This document shows positions 1 to 5,586 of a stretch of 12,765 nucleotides of DNA, in pieces. How positions within the stretch are numbered: position 1 is the stretch's first letter; every line of letters starts with the position of its first letter. Source of the DNA: JAENVU01 sp031430375 (lineage in GTDB: Bacteria; Actinomycetota; Acidimicrobiia; IMCC26256; JAENVU01); the NCBI GenBank assembly GCA_031430375.1, contig JANPBJ010000122.1, positions 1 through 12,765 on the forward strand. The letters run 5' to 3'. The translations under genes and the position numbers were made by a program. Under the pieces are notes generated by a model. It was not told where the DNA came from, ran no database searches, and worked only from the letters and a program-made list of their open reading frames with translations.

Positions 1-5
1 GCGGT

Positions 6-1133
6 TCAGACCGCAGTGGGACGCAGGAGCGTTTCGCCAACGGGTTCGCGAGTGGACCAGCCTGGAGCGAGCACCGGTGCGGTCAGCTCCAGGCCTCTCT
101 CCGAGTCCGCGACCTCCCATAGGAGTGCAGGGTGCTCGCCGTGCCACCGGAGCGCGAACGAGATCCGGCCGTCACGCGTCGGTGCGTCGAACACCTCGAC
201 ATCGATTCCGGGGGCGGGCGGGTCGACCAGCAGTTCGATAGCGCCGTGGCGCTCACGCACGTACCCGTCGCGAGCCGCGAGCAGAACCCCGGCCGGGGTG
301 GCATCCAGCAGCGTGACATCGCGCCGACGTGCCACGCGCCGGTCGCGCAGAGAAAGTCCGCGCCAGGCCCACTCCGCCCGCTCGTCGAATCCCCAATCCT
401 CGAGCGCAGCTGCGACTGCCGGCCCCGGATCAGGATCGAGCAAGATCTGGCTGCGGGCTAGGTCGAGCGCGGCAACCGTCTCAGCGGGGCCGCGCACGCG
501 CATCGCGCGATCGAGATGCATCTGCCAGCCGCGCGCCGCCGCGGCCGCATCGGGGATCTGGGCCAGGTCAAGCGTTGGCGCAGTGTCACCACAGACCATC
601 GCTATTCGCATCCGATTGCGATGGCTCAGCGGGAAAAGCAACGTGGCGCGCAATGTGCCCGCCGGAAATTGCCGGGACGGGAACACTCCCGTCTCCGCCC
701 CGCATTGTTCCGGCGCCAGCTCCACATCGGTGACGTCCCACCGCGGTGGCGCGAACGGCAGGATCAACGCGACTCCACCATCGATGATCAGCGCGGCACC
801 ATCGAGCGCGATTGATGTAGCCCCGCGCACCACGAAGCCAACAATGCACGCTGCGGGTGATGCGTTTTCCACTTCGACGATCACGACCCCACCCGCACCG
901 CCGATCCCGTAGGCGCGCTGAATGGCATCGCCGCTCGGGATCTTCAGGCGGGTCTCCGCCACGGGCGTGCCATCAAGTACCGATTGGCGTACTGCCGGTT
1001 CGCGCGCGGGGACTCGCCACCGATCATCGGCGCCGATCCACCAATCGAGGGTCCACGATTCCCCCACAACGGCAAGCGCGCCGCGCGGGTCAATCGTGGC
1101 GCGGCCGGGAGGTCCAATCGAACCGAGCATCAC
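6..1133 (-). CDS. Unrecognised 374-375 aa protein downstream of gpsA
   Basis: I do not recognise this family. The start is either GTG at 1133 (GTGA overlap with the gpsA stop) or the next codon, ATG at 1130 (TGATG overlap); both show translational coupling to gpsA. There is no signal peptide or membrane segment, so it is probably cytosolic. The N-terminal half is rich in short hydrophobic strands and Trp (a WTLDWWIGADDRW motif near residues 27-39), suggesting a beta-sandwich. Residues about 190-270 look helical and Arg/Ala-rich. The last 100 residues return to strands and contain RWHGEHPALLWEV. The overall shape recalls carbohydrate-active proteins with a beta-sandwich plus helical segment, but no catalytic motif can be named. 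It is last in the plsC-gpsA operon as far as the window shows, which hints at a link to lipid or sugar-phosphate metabolism. Coding status is well supported by the overlap, length and absence of a competing gene on the opposite strand. Confidence 0.75.
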   Translation of the reverse strand: MMLGSIGPPGRATIDPRGALAVVGESWTLDWWIGADDRWRVPAREPAVRQSVLDGTPVAETRLKIPSGDAIQRAYGIGGAGGVVIVEVENASPAACIVGFVVRGATSIALDGAALIIDGGVALILPFAPPRWDVTDVELAPEQCGAETGVFPSRQFPAGTLRATLLFPLSHRNRMRIAMVCGDTAPTLDLAQIPDAAAAARGWQMHLDRAMRVRGPAETVAALDLARSQILLDPDPGPAVAAALEDWGFDERAEWAWRGLSLRDRRVARRRDVTLLDATPAGVLLAARDGYVRERHGAIELLVDPPAPGIDVEVFDAPTRDGRISFALRWHGEHPALLWEVADSERGLELTAPVLAPGWSTREPVGETLLRPTAV

Positions 1134-2155
1134 GGGGCATCACCAAGTTCGGGTTTCGCCTCGCGCAGCATCAACGCCGGCACAATCTCGGCCGGCGTCC
1201 GACCTTCGTACAAAACCGCACCAACTTGCTCGGCGATCGGCATCTCGATGTTGTGGCGCGCCGCGAGCTCAAGCACCGCTTCAGTGCTCTTCACTCCCTC
1301 CGCGACCATCTTCATCTCGGCCACGATCTCATCAAGTTTGCGTCCCTGCCCGAGCGCAACTCCCACCGTGCGGTTCCGACTCTTCTCACTGGTGCAGGTG
1401 GCCACGAGATCACCCATCCCGGCGAGTCCGGAGAACGTGAGTGGGTCGCCACCGAGCGCGCTGCCCAGCCTCGCCAACTCGGCGAGACCGCGGGTGATCA
1501 ACGCGGCCTTGGTGTTGTCTCCGTAGCCGAGCCCGTGTGCGATCCCTGCGGCGAGTGCAATCACGTTCTTCAACGCCCCCGCAATCTCGCAGCCGACCAC
1601 ATCCGGATTGGTGTACACGCGGAAGGTCGCAGTCATGAACAGACTTTGCAGCTGGGCGGCGATCTCGGCATCTTCGATCGCGACCACCGATGCGGTGGGC
1701 TGTCCGAGTGCCACCTCCCGGGCCAGGTTCGGTCCGGTCAACACGCCAATACGGTCACGACGGTGGCTGGTCAGCACATCCGCCACGACCTCGGTCATGC
1801 GCAGGCTCGTTCCTTGCTCCACGCCTTTGGACAGACTCAAGATGGGAACGTCATCGCCGATCGCGGGCGCGGCCGCCACGAGTACCGACCGAAACCCGTG
1901 CGAGGGAACCCCCATGACCACCACATCAGCACCAGAACACGCCGCGATCAGATCGGAAGTCGCGGCCAACGACTCCGGCAACGCGATATCGGCGAGGTAG
2001 TGGGGATTGCAGTGCTCGGCCACCACACATTGTGCGACGGCCGGATCACGCGCCCAGAGGACCGCGTCGGCATTGACGGCGGCAATGGCACCGACCGCGG
2101 TGCCCCACGAGCCTGCACCGATCACCGCAACCTTGGCCGTCCCGTGCGTTTTCAT
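1130..2155 (-). CDS. gpsA: NAD(P)H-dependent glycerol-3-phosphate dehydrogenase
   Basis: A cytosolic enzyme that reduces dihydroxyacetone phosphate to sn-glycerol 3-phosphate, the backbone for phospholipids. The 341-aa product has the usual length. The N-terminal Rossmann motif is VAVIGAGSWGTA (residues 9-20). LSLSKGVE carries K110, GPNLAREV lies near 141-148, and GALKNV carries the family's catalytic Lys at 196, followed by the GxGDNTKAAL segment of the C-terminal helical domain. I chose the ATG at 2155 rather than an in-frame start 14 codons upstream for two reasons: an AGGAG ribosome-binding site sits 7 bases before it, and its ATGA overlaps the plsC stop. Its own stop overlaps the next gene. 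Placement directly after plsC is functionally coherent, since glycerol 3-phosphate feeds the acyltransferase steps. gpsA also lies beside fbiD in mycobacteria. The assignment is secure. Confidence 0.96.
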   Translation of the reverse strand: MKTHGTAKVAVIGAGSWGTAVGAIAAVNADAVLWARDPAVAQCVVAEHCNPHYLADIALPESLAATSDLIAACSGADVVVMGVPSHGFRSVLVAAAPAIGDDVPILSLSKGVEQGTSLRMTEVVADVLTSHRRDRIGVLTGPNLAREVALGQPTASVVAIEDAEIAAQLQSLFMTATFRVYTNPDVVGCEIAGALKNVIALAAGIAHGLGYGDNTKAALITRGLAELARLGSALGGDPLTFSGLAGMGDLVATCTSEKSRNRTVGVALGQGRKLDEIVAEMKMVAEGVKSTEAVLELAARHNIEMPIAEQVGAVLYEGRTPAEIVPALMLREAKPELGDAP

Positions 2156-2853
2156 CGACAACTCCTCACCACGGCGGTCTCCGGCCCTCGCACCCACCAG
2201 TCTCCTTCACTCGCTGCGGGCCGCTGCGGGTACTCCGCACGGGCCCGCCGGAGCTGCACACAAATCGCTTCCATGATGCGATCCGTCGCTTCCAAGACGT
2301 CGTCGTCGGCACCGACGTGGAGCGGCGCACCGACCTTCACCACCTCGGCGATTCCAGGTCGCCACCGCGGCTTGCGGCCCTTGAACAACAAGCGGTGCAA
2401 TCCCCACAACCCAATCGGAACCACGGGCGCGCCCGTGGCTGCCGCGAGCCGAGCGGTTCCGGTCTTGCCGATCATGGGCTCCAGATCAAGGGAGATCGTT
2501 CCCTCCGGAAACACTGCGATGCAGCGCCCTTGCCGAAGCGCGGCTTCGGCCTCCACGAGCGATCCCGCGGCATCGGAGGTGCCGCGGCTCACCGAGATCA
2601 TCCCGGCTCGGCGGAACAATCCCCCGAGGACCGGCTTGTCGAACATCTCATCCTTGGTCAGGAAGCGTGTTCGACGACCGCGCTTCGTCGCGAAGTATCC
2701 CAGCGCGAGCGGATCCAAATACGAGGTGTGATTACACGCGAGGATCACCGATCCCTCCGACGGGATGTGCTCGAGGCCGTCAAGGAACCATGTGATCCCG
2801 AGATGCATCGGTGGATACAGCACGCCGCGTATGCCATCAAAAGCCAGGTCCAC
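2152..2853 (-). CDS. plsC: 1-acyl-sn-glycerol-3-phosphate acyltransferase (PlsC/LPLAT family)
   Basis: Transfers an acyl group to lysophosphatidic acid to give phosphatidic acid, at the inner face of the membrane. The 233-aa protein shows the LPLAT motifs in order: NHTSYLD (41-47, with the His and Asp of the HX4D catalytic pair), GMISVSR (84-90), FPEGT (115-119) and a VVPIGL block near 144-149. A hydrophobic stretch before the first motif probably rests on the membrane rather than crossing it. The start is GTG at 2853. No Shine-Dalgarno is visible, but a -10-like TATGCT lies 8 bases upstream, so the mRNA is probably leaderless or nearly so. The stop overlaps the gpsA start by 4 bases, so the two are coupled. 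Other LPLAT members acylate different lysolipids or glycolipids, so the exact acceptor is inferred from the gpsA context. Confidence 0.9.
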   Translation of the reverse strand: MDLAFDGIRGVLYPPMHLGITWFLDGLEHIPSEGSVILACNHTSYLDPLALGYFATKRGRRTRFLTKDEMFDKPVLGGLFRRAGMISVSRGTSDAAGSLVEAEAALRQGRCIAVFPEGTISLDLEPMIGKTGTARLAAATGAPVVPIGLWGLHRLLFKGRKPRWRPGIAEVVKVGAPLHVGADDDVLEATDRIMEAICVQLRRARAEYPQRPAASEGDWWVRGPETAVVRSCR

Positions 2854-2860
2854 GGGCCGG

Positions 2861-2867
2861 TAGCATA
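2861..2867. promoter_or_regulatory. Overlapping divergent -10 elements between plsC and cofC
   Basis: Only 23 bases separate the plsC start codon (2853, minus) from the cofC start codon (2877, plus). The heptamer TAGCATA reads TAGCAT on the plus strand, 10 bases before ATG. On the minus strand it reads TATGCT, 8 bases before GTG. Both match the TAnnnT form of a sigma-70/SigA -10 box, and neither start has a Shine-Dalgarno. No convincing -35 is seen on either side. The inference is one symmetric promoter core firing in both directions and giving nearly leaderless transcripts. Confidence 0.45.
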
Positions 2868-2876
2868 CGCAGCCCC

Positions 2877-3476
2877 ATGCAGAGCGTCCCCGGTCCTCGC
2901 CCGCTTGCAGGGGTCGTAGTCCCGATCCGGGCCTTCACGACGGGAATGGCCCGCCTCGCAACGGCGCTCAACCACGACGATCGGATCCGCCTCGCTACCA
3001 CGATGGCCACCCGAGTGGTTGCCGCCGCGGGAGCGCTGGCCGTCGTGATCGTGTCGTCCGCCCCCGAAGTTCGGACCTGGGCCGAAGCCGCCGAGTTGGT
3101 CGTGGTCCCCGATCCCGGCACGGGCCTCGATGATGCAGTGTCCGCCGGCTGTGCAGCCGTGCGTGACATGAAGTTGGCCCGGGTGATCGTCGCCCACGCC
3201 GACCTCCCACGTGCCCGTCCGGACTCCCTCATTCGTCTTGCCGCATTCGAACCGGACACCGCGATCATCGTTCCGTGTCATCGCGACGACGGGACCCCCG
3301 TGATCTCACTCCCCACCGATGTCGAGTTTCCGTTCGCGTACGGCCCCGATTCGGCGCGCCGGCATGCGGCGATTGCTCGACGAGCGGGACTCACGGTTCG
3401 TATCGTTCGGGACTCGGAACTGGGCTACGACGTGGACATTCCCGAAGATCTCTCCGAAGAACTGATCTTCCCGTGA
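2877..3476 (+). CDS. cofC/fbiD: 2-phospho-L-lactate/phosphoenolpyruvate guanylyltransferase (coenzyme F420 biosynthesis)
   Basis: CofC/FbiD activates 2-phospholactate or phosphoenolpyruvate with GTP, giving the nucleotidyl intermediate used to build deazaflavin coenzyme F420. The 199-aa protein has a nucleotidyltransferase layout: GVVVPIRAF at the N-terminus, MARLATAL and a following Arg-rich helix, VVPDPGTGLDDAVSAG, the metal-site-like VAHADLP, DDGTPVISLP, FAYGPDSARRHAA, and a C-terminal GYDVDIPEDL. These parallel the family's GLN/GLD, ADLP, GTN, FGxxSxxxH and DIDTPEDL blocks. The Lys-containing KSxxxAKxRL start of many members is replaced by RAFTTGMARL, so it is a divergent copy. The ATG at 2877 was chosen because the upstream in-frame extension would run into plsC and is not family-like. 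Its stop overlaps the next gene by 4 bases. The position beside gpsA matches fbiD (Rv2983) in mycobacteria. A different nucleotidyltransferase remains possible but less likely. Confidence 0.83.
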   Translation: MQSVPGPRPLAGVVVPIRAFTTGMARLATALNHDDRIRLATTMATRVVAAAGALAVVIVSSAPEVRTWAEAAELVVVPDPGTGLDDAVSAGCAAVRDMKLARVIVAHADLPRARPDSLIRLAAFEPDTAIIVPCHRDDGTPVISLPTDVEFPFAYGPDSARRHAAIARRAGLTVRIVRDSELGYDVDIPEDLSEELIFP

Positions 3477-4207
3477 CCGATCCTTCCGTGGTCCAGGAGC
3501 CGCTCGCCCCACCGGCGTGCGCCCTCGCGATCGGAGCCCACCCCGACGACATCGAGTTCGGAGCAGGCGCAACGTTGGCTCAGTGGGCTGCCGCCGGAAC
3601 CGACATCCACCTCTTGGTACTGACCGACGGGTCGAAGGGGACCTGGAACACCAAAGACGATCTTGGCGAACTCGTGCGGGTGCGCCAGGAGGAAGCGCGC
3701 GCAGCAGCCACCGCCTTGGGAAACGGAACCGTGCACTTCGCTGGGTTCGTTGACGGTGAACTCGAGAGCGATCACACGACTCGCCTCGAAGTATGTCGCA
3801 CGATACGCACGGTGCGACCCAACATCGTCTTGGGGCACGATCCGTGGCAACGGTATCGACTGCATCCGGATCACCGTCACGCGGGTTGGTCCACCATCGA
3901 CGGTCTCGTGGCAGCACGGGACCCCCATTTCTTTCCGGGAGTGGGTGGCGAGCACCACCGCCCCGACACGCTCCTGCTCTTCGAAGCGGACGAGCCCAAC
4001 TACCTCGAACCGATCAAGGTCGGGATCGACGCCAAGATCGAAGCTCTGCTGTGCCATCGCAGCCAATGGCGTTCAACCATGGGTATCGACCCCGACGCAC
4101 CCGACGTCGAACTGCAACGGCAGTCCTTCGCGGAACGGGTGGTGCGGACCGCGTGCCAAGCCGGCGACGGCGAACCCGCGGAGTCGTTCCGAATCCTCAC
4201 CACGTAA
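3473..4207 (+). CDS. PIG-L/LmbE-family zinc-dependent N-deacetylase
   Basis: A probable cytosolic metal-dependent amidase removing an acetyl group from an N-acetyl-amino-sugar-type substrate. The GTG at 3473 is embedded in the cofC stop (GTGA) and gives 244 aa. The diagnostic motif is GAHPDDIEFGAG (21-32): H23 and D26 as zinc ligands and D25 as the general base, by family analogy. The third ligand lies in the HPDHRHAG segment (131-138). TDGSKGTW and VRQEEARAAA are typical intervening blocks. The family includes MshB and Mca of mycothiol metabolism, BshB of bacillithiol metabolism and antibiotic-pathway deacetylases; mycothiol enzymes are usually longer, so I do not assign a substrate. Translational coupling to cofC/fbiD suggests co-production but does not prove a joint pathway. 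The gene ends 64 bases before a strong hairpin. Confidence 0.88.
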   Translation: MTDPSVVQEPLAPPACALAIGAHPDDIEFGAGATLAQWAAAGTDIHLLVLTDGSKGTWNTKDDLGELVRVRQEEARAAATALGNGTVHFAGFVDGELESDHTTRLEVCRTIRTVRPNIVLGHDPWQRYRLHPDHRHAGWSTIDGLVAARDPHFFPGVGGEHHRPDTLLLFEADEPNYLEPIKVGIDAKIEALLCHRSQWRSTMGIDPDAPDVELQRQSFAERVVRTACQAGDGEPAESFRILTT

Positions 4208-4270
4208 TTTCTTGTACGGGAACGGGACTCCGCTACGGACACGCGAACTGCCCCGACCTAGGAGCTCAAC

Positions 4271-4307
4271 GTGAATCGGGGGAGGCCGATGGCCTCCCCC
4301 GATTCAC
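4271..4307. terminator. Bidirectional hairpin between convergent genes
   Basis: A perfect inverted repeat has 17-bp arms (4271-4287 and 4291-4307) and a 3-base loop GAT. It lies between the stop of the deacetylase gene (plus, 4207) and the stop of the small basic protein gene (minus, 4326). No clear T-run follows on either strand, so it resembles the U-poor terminators common in GC-rich actinobacteria. It probably ends transcription from both sides. Confidence 0.8.
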
Positions 4308-4325
4308 AACGCCGATGTGAGTCGG

Positions 4326-4505
4326 CTACTTCCTCTTGGCGGCCTTGCGCTTCGCAGGAGCCTTCTTGGCCGCCTTCTTGGCCGCCTTCCGCTTCGCAGG
4401 AGCCTTCTTCGCGGCCTTCCGCTTCGCAGGAGCCTTCTTCGCGGCCTTCCGCTTCGCAGGAGCCTTCTTCGCGGCCTTCTTCGTGCTTCGCTTTGCCGGA
4501 GGCAT
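4326..4505 (-). CDS. Small Lys/Ala/Pro-repeat histone-H1-like nucleoid peptide (59 aa)
   Basis: A 59-aa, extremely basic peptide made almost entirely of the decapeptide repeat AAKKAPAKRK. It begins MPPAKRSTKK, has three regular repeats, an AAKK insertion, and then a last repeat ending AAKRK. No folded domain, hydrophobic core or signal is present. Such Lys/Ala/Pro tails bind DNA non-specifically in histone H1-like proteins and on the C-terminus of actinobacterial HU (HupB), so a nucleoid-compacting role is inferred. The ATG at 4505 is preceded by AGAAAGGG. Reading back in frame, a TGA occurs about 28 codons upstream with no HU-like sequence and no usable start between, so this is not the end of a longer HU gene. 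It sits where hupB lies in the related mycobacterial neighbourhood. The gene is convergent with the deacetylase gene and shares its terminator hairpin. Confidence 0.85.
   Translation of the reverse strand: MPPAKRSTKKAAKKAPAKRKAAKKAPAKRKAAKKAPAKRKAAKKAAKKAPAKRKAAKRK
4391..4480. repeat. Three tandem 30-bp repeats inside the basic peptide gene
   Basis: The units at 4391-4420, 4421-4450 and 4451-4480 begin GCTTCGCAGGAGCCTTCTTC and are identical apart from the last base of the third. They encode the 10-residue repeat of the nucleoid peptide on the minus strand. Near-perfect identity at synonymous positions points to recent slippage or duplication, so copy number may vary between strains. Confidence 0.9.
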
Positions 4506-5284
4506 AGTCGCCCTTTCTGGGTGTCTACTGGAAAACGAGTACCGATCGAGCTCCAGTACTGCTCGACCGTCTCGTGCTTCACGGTGGACTCAAGGTGCGG
4601 GTCGCACACTTCAGAAGTCTTCCACCGCGATCTCTTGCACGCGTCCTCGCGAACTTGGGTTCACAGTCGCGCGTGTGATCTGTGACGGGCCTCGATCGTG
4701 CGCGTTTCTCCTCCGCCACCCGTCGTCAGTGAGTATGCAAACGCATTCTGCGCGCAAGGTCAAGCATCAAAGCCGCCCGACGCGTGCTCGCGTGGACTCA
4801 GGTGACGACGTCATCTGCGCGACACACACTCGTCGAACGCGACAAACGCGTGCGCGAACGCACGCTCCGTCGCATGATGCGTAGGAATTGCAACGCATTC
4901 GTCACGCGCAGTGGCAACAACGTCGTGAACAACACGCTCGCACGATGTGCATGCGAGCGTGATTGGAGCGCGATTAGCGCGCGAAAAAACTTTCGAAATT
5001 TCTTTCGCGAACGCGAAAATCCGACCTCTTCCTTGGACTTCGCGTGCAACGGACACCGTCTCGTGACCGGGTGTTCACGCAACGCGTGGCGCGAACATGC
5101 GCGTCACCGCGTATCCGCCCACCCACGCGCACGGGTGCCGCCACACCCGCCGGCTGCCACGCGCAACGACGTCACGCGCCGGTCCCACATCCCGCGATTG
5201 GTCTCGGACGCGTGCCCGCGGTGCTCGTTGGTGGTCGAGAGGTCATGGGGTCGGTGAAAGTCACCCGGCACCTCGAATATCGGG
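4506..5284. other. Intergenic stretch without convincing gene; CGCG-rich
   Basis: About 780 bases between the basic peptide gene and the tRNA unit. The first 115 bases hold its upstream region. From about 4621 to 5220 I count 30 CGCG tetramers in 600 bases, against about 7 in the same length of neighbouring gltX. ACGCGT hexamers recur five times (near 4640, 4780, 4847, 5082 and 5209). It contains a 10-bp-arm hairpin at 4933-4961 and an AT-rich palindromic patch at 4977-5019. Open frames here (4784-5257 plus, 4798-5082 minus) have Arg/Asn-rich compositions, no ribosome-binding sites and no recognisable motif, so I do not call them. I looked for and did not see tmRNA, RNase P RNA or SRP RNA signature segments. 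Confidence 0.6.
4933..4961. repeat. Inverted repeat with 10-bp perfect arms
   Basis: CACGCTCGCA (4933-4942) and TGCGAGCGTG (4952-4961) are perfect inverted copies around a 9-base spacer. No T-run follows on either strand, and no gene ends here, so a terminator role is not obvious. It could be part of an RNA structure or a protein-binding palindrome in the CGCG-rich region. Confidence 0.6.
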
Positions 5285-5317
5285 ACATAACAAAGCCCGG
5301 GACATGTGTCCCGGGCT
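5285..5317 (-). terminator. Intrinsic terminator of the tRNA-Gln/tRNA-Glu transcript
   Basis: AGCCCGGGACA (5294-5304) and TGTCCCGGGCT (5307-5317) form an 11-bp perfect stem. On the minus strand it is followed by the T-rich TTTGTTAT. It lies 7 bases past the 3' end of tRNA-Glu, so it ends that transcript. Confidence 0.88.
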
Positions 5318-5324
5318 CAGTGGG

Positions 5325-5397
5325 TAGCCCCGAGCAGATTCGAACTGCCGTTACCGCCTTGAGAGGGCGGCGTCCTAGGCCACTAGACGACGGGGCC
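5325..5397 (-). tRNA. tRNA-Glu (anticodon CUC)
   Basis: A 73-nt cloverleaf reads on the minus strand. The acceptor stem is GGCCCCG/CGGGGCT (first pair G-U). The anticodon stem CCGCC/GGCGG encloses the loop CTCTCAA, giving anticodon CTC (plus-strand 5361-5363). The T-arm has the GGCAGTTCGAATCTGC form. The discriminator is A. The following bases are CCC, so CCA is not encoded and must be added by tRNA nucleotidyltransferase. It reads GAG codons and is co-transcribed with the upstream tRNA-Gln. Confidence 0.95.
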
Positions 5398-5431
5398 TTG
5401 CTACATCGAAGAAAAACGGGTCCTCGATGGG

Positions 5432-5503
5432 CTCGGGGGGGAGGACTCGAACCCCCAATAACAGGATCAGAACCTGTTGTGTTGCCGATTACACCACCCC
5501 CGA
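5432..5503 (-). tRNA. tRNA-Gln (anticodon CUG)
   Basis: A 72-nt cloverleaf reads on the minus strand. The acceptor stem is TCGGGGG/CCCCCGA. The anticodon stem ACAGG/CCTGT encloses the loop TTCTGAT, giving anticodon CTG (plus-strand 5468-5470). The T-loop is TTCGAGT within a GGGGG/CCTCC stem. The discriminator is G and the next bases are CCC, so CCA is not encoded. It reads CAG codons. In actinobacteria this tRNA is normally first charged with Glu by GluRS and then amidated by GatCAB, which fits its position beside gltX. Confidence 0.95.
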
Positions 5504-5515
5504 ATGGGAGCGCCG

Positions 5516-5545
5516 ATTATAGCGCCGATACCCCCCGGTTCCGAA
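5516..5545 (-). promoter_or_regulatory. Promoter of the tRNA-Gln/tRNA-Glu unit
   Basis: A perfect -10 TATAAT occupies 5516-5521 on the minus strand, 12 bases before the first base of tRNA-Gln. A weak -35-like TTCGGA sits at 5540-5545 with 18-base spacing. Initiation about 7 bases past the -10 would leave a 5' leader of only a few bases. The 9-base direct repeat AGCGCCGAT (plus-strand 5509-5517 and 5521-5529) flanks and partly overlaps the -10. This gives the tRNAs transcription independent of gltX readthrough. Confidence 0.75.
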
Positions 5546-5586
5546 AGCGAAACCGTGCAGGCCCCGGTAATCCAACCAATGCCCAA

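Noticed and set aside
857..2731. A 624-codon open frame on the plus strand opposite gpsA and plsC
   Set aside because: It is antisense to two well-supported genes; long open frames opposite coding DNA are common at high GC. Its sequence is Arg/His/Gly-rich without any domain.
4331..4490. Regular 30-bp repeats resembling a CRISPR array
   Set aside because: The units are directly adjacent with no spacers and encode the peptide repeat AAKKAPAKRK.
4798..5082. A 94-codon open frame on the minus strand in the same gap
   Set aside because: No ribosome-binding site or motif, and it overlaps the two palindromic structures. Probably open by chance.
4784..5257. A 157-codon open frame on the plus strand in the CGCG-rich gap
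   Set aside because: GTG start without a ribosome-binding site, Arg/Asn/Cys-rich sequence, no motif, and its composition follows the CGCG bias of the region. It cannot be excluded entirely.
4506..5284. RNase P RNA, tmRNA or SRP RNA in the long gap
   Set aside because: None of the conserved segments of these RNAs could be found on either strand by eye.
5537..5554. A small hairpin (GGTTTCG/CGGAACC, one wobble) between gltX and tRNA-Gln as a gltX terminator
   Set aside because: Only 7 bp, followed by GGGGGG instead of a T-run, and it overlaps the -35 region of the tRNA promoter.
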